DNA from: Azospirillum lipoferum
Lineage (GTDB): Bacteria; Pseudomonadota; Alphaproteobacteria; Azospirillales; Azospirillaceae
Reading direction: 5' to 3'
Assembly (NCBI RefSeq): GCF_024170005.1
Contig: NZ_JALJXJ010000021.1
Span: 48,102-112,101, forward strand
Length of the DNA: 64,000 bases
Positions 8,813 to 18,223 of the stretch are shown here, in pieces. Position 1 is the stretch's first letter. Each line of letters opens with the position of its first letter. The notes below the pieces were generated by a model, which saw nothing but the letters and a program-made list of their open reading frames with translations, was not told the DNA's origin and searched no databases. The position numbers were made by a program, and so were the translations under genes.

Positions 8813-9182
8813 GAAGTTGCCCCCTTCCTGTTGGCGCCCCGGTTGCTCCGGGGCTTCGCCACATCGTCGAAGGAAAAGCTACCGCGCATGCGAAAGGCGG
8901 TATCTACGTCAAATGACACATACAGGGCCACGACCCCGTCTTCACGGCCGCCTTCGCGGTGTTACCTCTTGCGAAGGTTCGGAATAAATCGGCCGCCACG
9001 GCGTCCAACCAGTGGATGAGCGCGTGTAACGGCAACATCTCTGGACGGGTGAGACGGCGATGCAAGGGAGCAACAGTGTGAACAGCAGGGCTGTCGTCAC
9101 CAAATGTCGCTTGCGATTCACGGGAGGCTTGTCGAAGGTTGCAGCGTTCGATCCTTTCCGTTCACGTTCCGGTCCCGTCGCC
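8813..9182. other. divergent intergenic region between urtA and an L,D-transpeptidase gene
   Basis: About 370 bp lie between the two divergent starts, or 247 bp if the longer transpeptidase start at 9060 is used. A CCCCGGTTGCTCCGGGG hairpin sits about 25-45 bp upstream of urtA. I looked for a sigma-54 GG-N10-GC promoter on the minus strand and found no convincing match. No other gene is seen. Confidence 0.4.
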
Positions 9183-10694
9183 ATGCATGACATCCGCCGC
9201 CCGATCTCCCGCCGCTCCGCCGCCCTCTGCATGGTCGGCGGGCTGGTCGGCATCGTCCTGAGCGGCCCGGCGCTTGCCGCGGCGGCGAAGGAGGCCGTGC
9301 ACGCCGCCAAGCCGCCGCTGATCGCCGGCTGGGCCACAGCACTGGAACAGCGCGCGCTGGAGGTGCAGAACGCGCCCAAGGCGCCGGTCACCCGCATCGG
9401 CTACGGCGCCGTCGTCAAGAAGGGCGACGGCGGCATGGTCGAGAGCGTGGCTCCGGCGATGGATGTGCCTCCTGCCGACGTGCAGCAGGCGCAGGCCCCC
9501 ACCCTGCCCGGCCTGGAACCGGTGGAGCCGGCGCCGCCGGTGGTCATCACCGTGCGCTCGCCGCTGGCCGACCGCGTCGGCAAGCTGTCGCGCCGCCTGA
9601 TCGAGCTGGGCTTCCTGCCCGCCGACAAATGGACCGACAGCTTCAACGACGATGTCGAGACTGCCGTGCGCGCCTTCCAGCTCGCCGAGGGGTTGCAGCC
9701 CGACGGCAAGGTCGGCGAGGTGACCCGCCAGGCGATGGACCGCACCCCGGCGCAGACCGTGGCGCTGCTGCGCCGCGCCGCCGCGGCGATGCGGGCACAG
9801 CAGGCCTCCATCCCCGACACCACCATCCTGGTCAATCTGCCCGGCCAGTCCGTCACCCTGATCGAACATGGCCGCCCCACCTTCACCATGCGGGCGGTGG
9901 TCGGCCGGCCGTCGCGCAAGACGCCGCTGTTGCAGGACAAGGTGACCAGCGTCACCATCAACCCGACCTGGACCGTGCCGCCGACGGTGCTGAGCGAGGA
10001 CAAGCTGCCGGCCCTGCGCAAGAAGGGCACCACCGGCATCAAGAACGCTGCCGTCTATCTGGACGGGTCGGAGGTGGTCAACACCCAGTCGGTCAACTGG
10101 TGGTCGGTCGATCCCGGCCGCGTCCGCATCGTCCAGAGGCCGGGCGACGACAACGCGTTGGGCCGTTTCCGCTTCAACCTGACCAACGGCGACGGCATCT
10201 TCCTGCACGGCACCAACGACCCGCGCCTCTTCAGCCGCGACCTGCGCGCCGCCAGCTCCGGCTGCGTGCGGCTGGAGGATGCCCGGATGATGGCGGAGAC
10301 TCTGCTGGGTGCGGCGAAGATGACGCCGGCCAGCATCGGCCAGCAGCTCGACACCGGGGAAACCAAGACGATCCGGCTGCCGAACGCCATCCCCGTGCGG
10401 TTCGTCTACTGGAACGCCTCGGTCGATACCGCCGGCGTGGTGCGCGTCCACCCCGACATCTACGAGGATCCGCCCACGCTGGCGACGCCGTCGGGCCAGT
10501 CGGGTTCGGCAGCGGCCCCGGCCATGTCGGCGAACCCGGCAGCGGCCAATCCGGTGACGCCGGTGTCGACGCCGCGCCCGCTGTCGAAGCCGGCGCCTCT
10601 GCCGGTTCCGCCCACCGCCCATGCGCCGACATCGCTGTCATCGGCATCGGTCCCGGTGCCGGCCAAGCCGCTGCCGACTTCGACCGGGATGTAA
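9183..10694 (+). CDS. L,D-transpeptidase with N-terminal peptidoglycan-binding domain
   Basis: From the ATG at 9183 the 503-residue product has an RR-containing signal peptide (RRPISRRSAALCMVGGLVGI, cut after PALA). A PG_binding_1 domain follows near residues 130-190 (RLIELGFLPADKWTDSFNDD), then a YkuD catalytic domain. The active-site motif is split HGTNDPRLF then ASSGCVRLEDARMM, with the nucleophilic cysteine and the upstream histidine. The C-terminus is a proline/alanine-rich tail of about 70 residues. Such enzymes make 3-3 cross-links or attach proteins to peptidoglycan in the periplasm. An in-frame ATG at 9060 would add 41 residues ahead of the signal peptide, so 9183 is preferred. Confidence 0.92.
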   Translation: MHDIRRPISRRSAALCMVGGLVGIVLSGPALAAAAKEAVHAAKPPLIAGWATALEQRALEVQNAPKAPVTRIGYGAVVKKGDGGMVESVAPAMDVPPADVQQAQAPTLPGLEPVEPAPPVVITVRSPLADRVGKLSRRLIELGFLPADKWTDSFNDDVETAVRAFQLAEGLQPDGKVGEVTRQAMDRTPAQTVALLRRAAAAMRAQQASIPDTTILVNLPGQSVTLIEHGRPTFTMRAVVGRPSRKTPLLQDKVTSVTINPTWTVPPTVLSEDKLPALRKKGTTGIKNAAVYLDGSEVVNTQSVNWWSVDPGRVRIVQRPGDDNALGRFRFNLTNGDGIFLHGTNDPRLFSRDLRAASSGCVRLEDARMMAETLLGAAKMTPASIGQQLDTGETKTIRLPNAIPVRFVYWNASVDTAGVVRVHPDIYEDPPTLATPSGQSGSAAAPAMSANPAAANPVTPVSTPRPLSKPAPLPVPPTAHAPTSLSSASVPVPAKPLPTSTGM

Positions 10695-10734
10695 GGTCCG
10701 GTTTTCAGGTCCCGCTGGAAGGATGGAGATCGAC

Positions 10735-11496
10735 ATGCCGGTTCATCACTCTTCCAGCGGCTACGAGACCGGTGCCGGAGCCTATGTCAAAGGCCGACCC
10801 GGCTATCCGGCCGAAGCCGCCGTCTGGCTCCGCGATGTCCTGGGCGTCGGTCCCGGCCGGAAAGTCCTGGAGGTTGGCGCCGGCACCGGCAAGTTCATCG
10901 CGGTGCTGAAGCAGTGCGGCGGCGAGATCACCGCCGTCGAGCCGGTGGCTGGTATGCGCGAGCAGCTCGTTCCGGCCTTTCCCGACATCACCGTCCTGGC
11001 CGGGAACGCCGAGTCCATTCCCCTGCCCGACGGCTCCGTCGATGCCGTGGTCTGCGCGCAGGCGTTCCACTGGTTCGCCACCGCCGCCGCCTTGCAGGAA
11101 ATGCGGAGGGTGCTGAAGCCGGGCGGCAGGTTGGGGCTGATCTGGAACGTCCGCGACGAAAGCGTGCCGTGGATGGCGGAACTGACCGCCATCACCGACC
11201 CCTGGGAAGGCGATACCCCACGCTATCGGACCGGCAACTGGCGCCGGGTCTTCCCCGCACCCGGCTTCGAGACCATCGACGAGCGCCATGTCCGGCATGC
11301 CCATGTCGGCAGTCCGGACGACGTCATCGTCAAACGGACGATGTCGGTCAGCTTCATCGCGGCGCTGCCGCCCGACCGGCAGGCGGAGGTCGAACGCGAT
11401 ACCCGCGCGCTGATCGCCCGTACGCCCGAGCTGGCGGACCGCGCCGAGATCGCCTTTCCCTACGAAACGGTCATGTTCGCCTACCGCAAGGTCTGA
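10735..11496 (+). CDS. class I SAM-dependent methyltransferase
   Basis: The 253-residue protein has motif I KVLEVGAGTGKFIAVL, acidic motif ITAVEPVAGMREQL, and motif LPDGSVDAVVCAQAFHWF followed by EMRRVLKPGGRLGLIWNVRD, all of the Methyltransf_11 class. The FHWF tetrad resembles trans-aconitate and small-molecule methyltransferases, but the substrate is not known. The start at 10735 has GGAG 9 bases upstream; an in-frame ATG at 10723 is also possible. It follows the transpeptidase by 40 bp on the same strand. Confidence 0.9.
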   Translation: MPVHHSSSGYETGAGAYVKGRPGYPAEAAVWLRDVLGVGPGRKVLEVGAGTGKFIAVLKQCGGEITAVEPVAGMREQLVPAFPDITVLAGNAESIPLPDGSVDAVVCAQAFHWFATAAALQEMRRVLKPGGRLGLIWNVRDESVPWMAELTAITDPWEGDTPRYRTGNWRRVFPAPGFETIDERHVRHAHVGSPDDVIVKRTMSVSFIAALPPDRQAEVERDTRALIARTPELADRAEIAFPYETVMFAYRKV

Positions 11497-11508
11497 CGAA
11501 GCCCCTTA

Positions 11509-11740
11509 TCATGGCCCGCTGGACGATGCGGGAGATCCGGCCTGTTGCCGATCGCCTGACACGGCGGCCGGATAGGCCGCCGTGATCGCCGCGCTCTGGC
11601 TGTAGGGCGACCTGCTGGTGAGATGGGCGCCGGACAGCTTGACCCAGCTTCTGCCCTTGTCGTTCTGCCCTTGTCGAGCAGCCTGCGGATGATCGCGTAG
11701 GAAGACTCTCCACGGCCTATGGACGGCTGTCCGGGACGCC
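11509..11740 (-). pseudogene. decayed fragment of an amidohydrolase-2 family protein
   Basis: On the minus strand a short frame reads ESSYAIIRRLLDKG, and the next frame reads GRSWVKLSGAHLTSRSPYSQ. Joined, these give LLDKGRSWVKLSGAHLTSRS, which closely resembles the conserved WVKLSG region of TIM-barrel amidohydrolases related to 2-pyrone-4,6-dicarboxylate hydrolase. The frames are separated by a 14-bp tandem duplication (see the repeat entry). Sequence on both sides is non-coding in character, so only a small internal segment survives. The family assignment rests on motif recall and not on a search. Confidence 0.5.
11649..11676. repeat. 14-bp perfect tandem duplication
   Basis: TTCTGCCCTTGTCG occurs twice head to tail at 11649-11662 and 11663-11676. 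Removing one copy restores a continuous amidohydrolase-like reading frame on the minus strand, so it appears to be the frameshifting lesion of that pseudogene. Confidence 0.9.
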
Positions 11741-11864
11741 ATCGACAACGGAACGCCAAGCGACGGCCGGGCCTTCTTCGCCGCTGCCGGACCGGAATAA
11801 TGGGAATCCGCTCTAGCCGATTTTGGTTGGGCTATTGTACCTTTGGCATAGCCTCCTTGCGGGT

Positions 11865-14800
11865 ATGCCCATGGCCCAAGACAACAGCCTCTTCGGTGGA
11901 TCCTCCGGGCCCTCCGGCCTCCCAACCATCCGCACCAAGCTGGCCACGGTCGTCCTTGCCTGCATCCTGCCATCCCTGTTGGGTCTGGGTCTGCTGACCT
12001 ACCAGTCCTGCCAGCGCGAACGTGCCCAAATGGAAAGGGACGCCATCCAGATGGCGCGGGCGCTGTCGATCGCAGTCGACCGCGACATCGACGTCGTGGA
12101 GAGCGCGGCAAAGGCGCTCGCAATCTTCCCCTCGCTGGAGGAGGGCGGTTTCGCAGCGTTCGATGCCCAGGCCCGGCAATTGTTGAGCGGCGATTTTCCC
12201 GGCACGGCCGTCGTGGTGATGGACGAGGCCGGGCAGCAACTGGTCAACACGCTGCGCCCCTTCGGCACGGCTCTGCCGCGCACCGGCAATCTCGACCCGA
12301 TCCGCCGGGTGTTCGGGAACGGCCAGCCGGTGGTCTCCGACCTCTTGTATGGGACCATCTACAAGCAATACCTCACCGCCATCTATGTCCCCGTCCGGCA
12401 GGGCGGCACGGTGAAATACGTCATCGACATCGTTGTCCTGCCGGAGCGCTTCAACCGTATCTTCGTCGAGCAGCGCCTGCCTCCGGGACGCATCGCCTCC
12501 ATCTTCGACAGCCAGGGGGTTATCGTCGCCCGCACGCATCTGGCCGAGAAGTTCGTGGGTCAGAAAGGCGTGCCCTCTCTGGTGAAGGCCCTCCAGGAGT
12601 CCCCCGAAGGCTTCTTCGAGACAAACACGCTGGAGGGCATCCCCGTCTTCGTGGCGTTCAGCCGTTCCGAGAAGACAGGGTGGAGCGTTGCCATCGGCAT
12701 CCCGCGGTCCGTCGAGACGGCCGAACTCCTGCGGTCCGTGGCGCCCACCATTGCGGGCGTCCTGATCCTCTTGTGCATGGGGTTCGCCGCGTCCTGGATA
12801 CTGGGCGGGCGCATCGGCCGGTCGGTCCGGGAACTGGCCGCTCCGGCCCTGGCCCTGGCCGAAGGCAGACCGTTGCAGGCGCTGGACAGCGGCTTCAGGG
12901 AAGCCGTCGAGGTCGAACATGCGCTGAAGGCGGTCGAACGGGACCTCAACGCCCACCGCAACCATCTGGAGGCCATGGTCGCCGAGCGCACCCTGGCCCT
13001 GCAGAGCGCGACCGCCCGCCTGGAGCAGGTGCTGGAGTCGGCCGGCGAGGGCATCTACGGCGTCGACGGCGACAACCGGCTGGTCTTCGCCAACAGGGCC
13101 GCGGCTGAAATCCTCGGCTGGCCGAACCCGCAAGGCATGATCGGCCTGCCTGAGACCCAAGTCGTCCGACACCAGCTGGCTGACGGGCGCGCCTGCGCGG
13201 AGGGCGGCTGTTCCATCGTCCGCACCCTTGAGGACGGCGAGACACGGCGCATCCACGACGAGTATTTCTGCCGCACCGACGGTCAGCGCATTCCCGTCGA
13301 ATATGTCGTTGCCGCCCAGCGGGTCGACGGGGAGGTCGCCGGCGCCGTGGTGATCTTCGGCGACGTCACCCAGCACCGGGTTGCGGAGGCGGCACTGCGG
13401 GAACGGCAGGAACTGTTCGAGCAGATGTTCGCCGCAGGGTCGGCCATCAAGCTGCTGCTCAACCCCGAGAATGGCCTAATCGTCGATGCGAACTCCGCCG
13501 CGGCGGAGTTCTACGGTTACAGGCTCGACGTCCTGCGTGGGATGACGATCTTCGAGATCAACCCGAAGCCCGAGAGCGAGGTCCGCGCCATGATGGCGGA
13601 GGCCCGGGAGGCCGATAAGGGGTACTTTCTGTTCCAGCACCGCCTTGCGGACGGAAGCCTCCGCTGGGTGGAGTCCTACGCCAGCCCGATCGGTCTCCAG
13701 AACCGCACGCTGGTGCTGTCGATCGTCCATGATGTCACCGAGCGCATCGAGAACGAGCAGAAGCTGGCGGAGGCCCACCAGCTGCTTCGGGAGCAAAGCG
13801 CCAGCATCGAGGCGAACCGCGATTTCATCACCTCCATTCTGGATTCCGTCGCCTCGCACATCGCCATCCTCGATGCCGACGGCACCATCGCCGAAGTGAA
13901 CCGCCCCTGGCGGAAGTTCGCCGCCGGCAACGGCATGTCGCCGGGATGGGCGGGGGTGGGAGACAATTATCTCGCCGCCTGCACGGTTGCCCAAGGGGAC
14001 GAGCAGTCGCTGGCACTGGCCGCGGCCGACGGGATCGGCGAGGTGATGGCGGGCAGGCGGGCGGAGTTCGTCATGGAATATCCCTGCGATGCGCCCGACC
14101 AGAAGCGCTGGTTCCAGATGCGGGTCACCCCGCTGAGGGATGGTAACGGCCGTGTCGTCGTCAGCCACGACGACATATCCAAATTGAAGACCGCCGAAAT
14201 CGAACTCGCCAAGGCGAGGCTGTTTCTGGACAGCATCTTCAACAGCGTTCCGGACCCCATATTCGTCAAGGACCGCGGGCATCGCTGGGTGTTCCTCAAT
14301 GATTCCTTCTGCTCCTTCACCGGAACGGGGCGCGACGCGCTGCTCGGCAAGTCCGACTACGAGTTCTTTCCCAAGGAGGAAGCGGACATCTACTGGGCCA
14401 AGGACGAGGAGGTTTTCGCATCGGGACGGGAAAGCCTCAATGAGGAGCCCTTCACCGACCTTGAGGGCAAGACACACACCATCCTGACCAAGAAGACGGT
14501 CTTCGCAGACGTCGACGGAAACCCGTTTCTGATCGGAACGATCAGGGACATCAGCGAGCGCAAGCAGATCGAGCTGCGGCTGAACGAACTGCTCGACCTC
14601 AACCAGAAGATCATCAACGAATGCCCCGTCGGCATCGTGGCCTTCAAGGCGTCCGGCGAATGCGTGCTGGCCAACCGGGCGTATGCCGACATCGTGGGCA
14701 CCGGCGAGGAGGCCGTCCGCGCCGGCAATTTCCGGGAGTTGCGGAACTGGGAGGAGACCGGATTGCTGGCCGCCGCACAGCAGGCCCTCGCCACCCACGC

Positions 14801-17231
14801 GATCGTCCAGAGCAGCGTCCACCACGCCACCCCTCACGGGCAGGAGGTCCTGGCCGACGTCTTTTTCGTCCCCTTCGCCAGCGGTGGCGAGCCGCATCTG
14901 CTCTGCATCACGAACGACGTCACCGAACTGCTGAAAGCCCGCGACAAGGCGGAAGCCGCCAGCCGGGCCAAGAGCGAGTTCGTCGCCAACATGAGCCACG
15001 AGATCCGGACGCCGATGAACGCCATCATGGGTCTGTCGCGGCTGCTGCAGGATTCGCCGCTGGGCGAGCGCGAGCGGGACTACGTCGCCAAAATCCAGCG
15101 TTCGGCCCAATCGCTGCTCGGCATCCTCAACGACATCCTCGACTTCTCGAAAATCGAGGCCGGCCACATGGAGCTGGAGAAAATCCCGTTCTCCCTGGAG
15201 GAGGTGCTGCGCAACACGTCGACCGTCCTGTCCACCACGGCGCGCGACAAGGGGATCGAGACCGTCATCGCCGTGGACGCGGAGGTCCCCTTCGGGCTGG
15301 TGGGGGACAGCCTGCGGCTCCAGCAGATCCTGCTCAACCTGACCGGAAACGCCGTAAAATTCACCGAAGACGGCGAGGTGGTGCTGTCCGTCCGCAAGAT
15401 GGCGGAGGACGAGACAGGGTTGACGCTCGAATTCTCGGTGCGGGACACGGGCATCGGCATCGCCGAGGAGCAGCAGAAGGAACTTTTCGCCGCCTTCTCG
15501 CAAGCCGACAGCTCGACCAGCCGCAAATACGGCGGCACCGGCCTCGGGCTGGCCATCAGCAGCCGGCTGGCCGCCCTGATGGGCGGATCCATCACGGTGA
15601 CCAGCGCCCTCGGCCGGGGCAGCGACTTCCGCTTCAGTGCCCGCTTCGGGCGGGCTCCCGAAGGTTCCTTCGCACGCCCGTCCTTCGCCGGCCTGGAAAA
15701 GCTGGCCGTCCTCGTCGTCGACGACAACGAGACCGCCCGCGAGGTCCTGGTCCACACCTGCCGGTCCTTCCGCTGGATACCCGATGCGGTGGCGTCGGCG
15801 GAGGACGCGCTGGACCTCCTGCGCCGCCGCACGGCGGACGGAGCCGACCTGGACATCCTTCTTCTCGACTGGCGCATGCCGGGAATGGACGGCATCGCCT
15901 TGCTCAAGGCCGCCAAGGCGGATCCGGCAATCCGCCTGCCGCCGGTGATCCTGATGTTCACCGCCTATGGAAGTGAAGCCGTGGCGCGCGTCTGCGACGA
16001 CGTGCGGATCGACGGAATCCTCGGCAAGCCGATCACCCCGTCCTCGCTGTTCGATGCGGTCGCCCGCGTGCGCAGCGGCAATCCCATGGCAGGCAATTCC
16101 CCCGCTCTGCCGCCGCTGGCCGGGCGCTTGACCGGGTTGCGGGTGCTGCTGGTCGAGGACAACGAGATCAACCAGGAGGTCGCCCGCGACATTCTGATCC
16201 GCGCCGGCGCGGCCGTCGAGGTCGTGGGCGACGGAAGGGCGGCGGTCGCCGCCCTGGCGTCGGACCCCGGCCGGTTCGACGCGGTGCTGATGGACGTCCA
16301 GATGCCCGGCATGGACGGCTACGAGGCGGCGGGCATCATCCGCGGGCGGTTCGGCCTGACCGCCCTGCCGATCGTCGCCATGACCGCCAACGCCATGGAG
16401 GCCGATCGCCAGAAGGCCTTCGAGGCCGGGATGGATGCCCATGTCGCCAAGCCGATCGACGTCGATCAGTTGATCGCGACGCTGACGGCCCTTGTTCCCG
16501 GCATCGTCCCCGGCGTTGTCCCCGGCATCGGCGCGACGGAATCCGCATCGTCCGCCGGTGATGCGGCGCCGGAAGAGGCGGACCGGCCCGAACTCCCCGC
16601 CGGGCTGCCCGGCATGGACCTGCGCACCGCCCTCGCCCGCCTGGGCGGCGACGAACGCCTGCTCGTCTCTCTGCTGACAAGGTTCACCGAGACCCAGGGC
16701 GGGACGACTGAGGAGGCCCGCCGTCTCGTCGCGGAAAGGAAGGGTGAGGAGGCTGCCCGCCTCCTGCACCGCCTGCGCGGCGTCGCGGCCAATCTCGGGG
16801 CCGTCGAGGCGGCCGGCCTTGCCGCTGCGTCGGAAGCCGCCCTGAAGGAAGGTCGCGAGGCGGAACTGCCCGGGCTGCTGGCCGAATTGGACGCGGCTCT
16901 GGCGGCGGTCGGAACCGCCGTCCGAAACGCCGCCCGGGATGCCGCCCGAAAGCCGGACCAGCGGCGGACACCGCTGCCTTCGGCACCCCATGCCGCTCCG
17001 GCGGACATCGGGGAAAGCCTGGACCGGCTGCTGACCCTGCTGAAGGCCAGCAACCTGGCGGCGGAGGATATGTTCCAGGCCCTCGGGCCGGCGATCGAGG
17101 CGGCGGTGCCCGAGGATGCCTTCGCGGAATTGGCGCAGGCGATCGAGACCCTGGACTTCGCGGCGGCTCAGGAAAGCGTTCTGCACATGTTGGCCGGCCT
17201 CGCTGCGGGGAGGGGAAATGAACCGGGTTGA
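11865..17231 (+). CDS. giant hybrid sensor histidine kinase (dCache, 5 PAS, HisKA, HATPase, 2 REC, HPt)
   Basis: About 1788 residues. Order: membrane span near residues 25-46, periplasmic dCache-like sensor to about 285, second span (AGVLILLCMGFAASWILGG), then five PAS domains (for example QVLESAGEGIYGVDGDNRLV and DSIFNSVPDPIFVKDRGHRW). The HisKA domain has phospho-acceptor His near residue 1045 in EFVANMSHEIRTPMNAIMG, followed by HATPase_c with DTGIGI and GGTGLGLAIS. Two receiver domains follow (LLLDWRMPGMDG and VLMDVQMPGMDG), then an HPt domain with RLLHRLRGVAANLGA. It is a complete intramolecular phosphorelay that senses an external ligand. Starts at 11865 or 11871 are likely; a TTG at 11823 is also in frame. 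The 3' end overlaps the diguanylate cyclase gene, its probable output partner. Confidence 0.94.
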   Translation: MPMAQDNSLFGGSSGPSGLPTIRTKLATVVLACILPSLLGLGLLTYQSCQRERAQMERDAIQMARALSIAVDRDIDVVESAAKALAIFPSLEEGGFAAFDAQARQLLSGDFPGTAVVVMDEAGQQLVNTLRPFGTALPRTGNLDPIRRVFGNGQPVVSDLLYGTIYKQYLTAIYVPVRQGGTVKYVIDIVVLPERFNRIFVEQRLPPGRIASIFDSQGVIVARTHLAEKFVGQKGVPSLVKALQESPEGFFETNTLEGIPVFVAFSRSEKTGWSVAIGIPRSVETAELLRSVAPTIAGVLILLCMGFAASWILGGRIGRSVRELAAPALALAEGRPLQALDSGFREAVEVEHALKAVERDLNAHRNHLEAMVAERTLALQSATARLEQVLESAGEGIYGVDGDNRLVFANRAAAEILGWPNPQGMIGLPETQVVRHQLADGRACAEGGCSIVRTLEDGETRRIHDEYFCRTDGQRIPVEYVVAAQRVDGEVAGAVVIFGDVTQHRVAEAALRERQELFEQMFAAGSAIKLLLNPENGLIVDANSAAAEFYGYRLDVLRGMTIFEINPKPESEVRAMMAEAREADKGYFLFQHRLADGSLRWVESYASPIGLQNRTLVLSIVHDVTERIENEQKLAEAHQLLREQSASIEANRDFITSILDSVASHIAILDADGTIAEVNRPWRKFAAGNGMSPGWAGVGDNYLAACTVAQGDEQSLALAAADGIGEVMAGRRAEFVMEYPCDAPDQKRWFQMRVTPLRDGNGRVVVSHDDISKLKTAEIELAKARLFLDSIFNSVPDPIFVKDRGHRWVFLNDSFCSFTGTGRDALLGKSDYEFFPKEEADIYWAKDEEVFASGRESLNEEPFTDLEGKTHTILTKKTVFADVDGNPFLIGTIRDISERKQIELRLNELLDLNQKIINECPVGIVAFKASGECVLANRAYADIVGTGEEAVRAGNFRELRNWEETGLLAAAQQALATHAIVQSSVHHATPHGQEVLADVFFVPFASGGEPHLLCITNDVTELLKARDKAEAASRAKSEFVANMSHEIRTPMNAIMGLSRLLQDSPLGERERDYVAKIQRSAQSLLGILNDILDFSKIEAGHMELEKIPFSLEEVLRNTSTVLSTTARDKGIETVIAVDAEVPFGLVGDSLRLQQILLNLTGNAVKFTEDGEVVLSVRKMAEDETGLTLEFSVRDTGIGIAEEQQKELFAAFSQADSSTSRKYGGTGLGLAISSRLAALMGGSITVTSALGRGSDFRFSARFGRAPEGSFARPSFAGLEKLAVLVVDDNETAREVLVHTCRSFRWIPDAVASAEDALDLLRRRTADGADLDILLLDWRMPGMDGIALLKAAKADPAIRLPPVILMFTAYGSEAVARVCDDVRIDGILGKPITPSSLFDAVARVRSGNPMAGNSPALPPLAGRLTGLRVLLVEDNEINQEVARDILIRAGAAVEVVGDGRAAVAALASDPGRFDAVLMDVQMPGMDGYEAAGIIRGRFGLTALPIVAMTANAMEADRQKAFEAGMDAHVAKPIDVDQLIATLTALVPGIVPGVVPGIGATESASSAGDAAPEEADRPELPAGLPGMDLRTALARLGGDERLLVSLLTRFTETQGGTTEEARRLVAERKGEEAARLLHRLRGVAANLGAVEAAGLAAASEAALKEGREAELPGLLAELDAALAAVGTAVRNAARDAARKPDQRRTPLPSAPHAAPADIGESLDRLLTLLKASNLAAEDMFQALGPAIEAAVPEDAFAELAQAIETLDFAAAQESVLHMLAGLAAGRGNEPG

Positions 17232-18135
17232 ACTGTCCGGCAAGGGCCGGATCCTGGTGGTGGACGACGCCATCGAGAACATCCGTATCCTGCGCGCCGC
17301 GCTGAAGGACGAGCATGACGTCGTCTTCGCCCTCGACGGGCAGAAGGCGCTGCAGGTGGCGTGCGACCAGCATCCCGACCTCATCCTGTTGGATGCCATG
17401 ATGCCGGGGGTGGACGGATGGGCGGTCTGTGCGGAGCTGAAGGCTTCCGTGCATACGGCGAACATCCCGATCCTGTTCGTCACCGCTCTCAACAGCCCGG
17501 AGGACGAGACCCGGGCGCTGGAGGCCGGGGCGGTGGACTTCATCACCAAGCCGATCAACACCGCGGTGGTGCGCGCCCGCGTCCGCACGCACCTGTCCCT
17601 GAAGCGCGCCAACGACCTGCTGCGGCAAATGGCGACCAGCGACGGGCTGACCGGGGTGGCGAACCGCCGCTGCTTCGATGAAACGCTCGACAAGGAATGG
17701 CGCCGGTGCGAGCGGGCGCAGCAATCCATCGCCCTCATCATGGTCGATGTCGACTGCTTCAAGGCGTACAACGACCATTATGGCCATCAGAAAGGCGATT
17801 CGTGCCTGACCGTCGTCGCGGAGGCCATTGCGGGCTGCGTCTGCCGCCCGTCCGACCTCGTCGCCCGCTATGGCGGTGAAGAGTTCGTCGTCCTGCTGCC
17901 GGATGGAGACGAGGACGGCGCCCGGGTGGTGGCCCGACGCATTCTCGACCGCGTGCGGGAGCAAGGCATCCCCCATGCCCGGTCCTCTTGCGCTCCGCAT
18001 GTGACCGTCAGCCTGGGGATGGCGGCGGCGATGCCCGCAAGGGACAAATCCCCGGCCGGATTGCTGGCCGATGCCGATGCCCGCCTGTATCAGGCGAAGG
18101 TGACCGGCCGGGACCGTTTCTGCGGCGGCGACTAG
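17218..18135 (+). CDS. response regulator with GGDEF diguanylate cyclase domain
   Basis: This 305-residue protein has an N-terminal receiver domain (ILVVDDAIENIRILRAALKD, phospho-acceptor in LILLDAMMPGVDGW, and lysine in FITKPINT) joined to a GGDEF domain (TSDGLTGVANRRCFDETLDK). The catalytic motif is GGEEF in ARYGGEEFVVLLPDGD. An RPSD sequence five residues before it is a good match to the RxxD product-inhibition I-site. It should synthesise cyclic di-GMP when phosphorylated, PleD/WspR-like. It starts 14 bases inside the preceding kinase gene with GGGAGGGG upstream, so the two are translationally coupled and probably form one signalling pathway. Confidence 0.94.
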   Translation: MNRVELSGKGRILVVDDAIENIRILRAALKDEHDVVFALDGQKALQVACDQHPDLILLDAMMPGVDGWAVCAELKASVHTANIPILFVTALNSPEDETRALEAGAVDFITKPINTAVVRARVRTHLSLKRANDLLRQMATSDGLTGVANRRCFDETLDKEWRRCERAQQSIALIMVDVDCFKAYNDHYGHQKGDSCLTVVAEAIAGCVCRPSDLVARYGGEEFVVLLPDGDEDGARVVARRILDRVREQGIPHARSSCAPHVTVSLGMAAAMPARDKSPAGLLADADARLYQAKVTGRDRFCGGD

Positions 18136-18190
18136 ACGTCCAGTCCCGGCATCCGACGGCACATCCCGTCGCCGGAAATGGAGGGACGTC
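18135..18190 (+). terminator. imperfect stem-loop after the kinase/cyclase operon
   Basis: GACGTCC (18135) pairs with GGACGTC (18184-18190), with inner CCGG/CCGG and CGACGG/CCGTCG segments. There is no clear T-run, so it may be a Rho-aided terminator or an mRNA end-stabiliser. Confidence 0.4.
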
Positions 18191-18223
18191 CTGTGGGCCA
18201 ACTACTCCAGGCTGGCGGTGGTG

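Noticed and set aside
3772..9019. Very long plus-strand ORFs (672 and 1149 codons) opposite the urt operon
   Set aside because: They are antisense to urtA-E with low-complexity, H/Q/R-rich translations typical of GC-rich shadow frames; the minus-strand genes are unambiguous.
8813..9060. Sigma-54 promoter expected upstream of urtA
   Set aside because: No GG-N10-GC element with acceptable -24/-12 boxes was found on the minus strand.
13476..17771. 1431-codon minus-strand ORF
   Set aside because: Antisense shadow of the hybrid histidine kinase; no domain in its translation.
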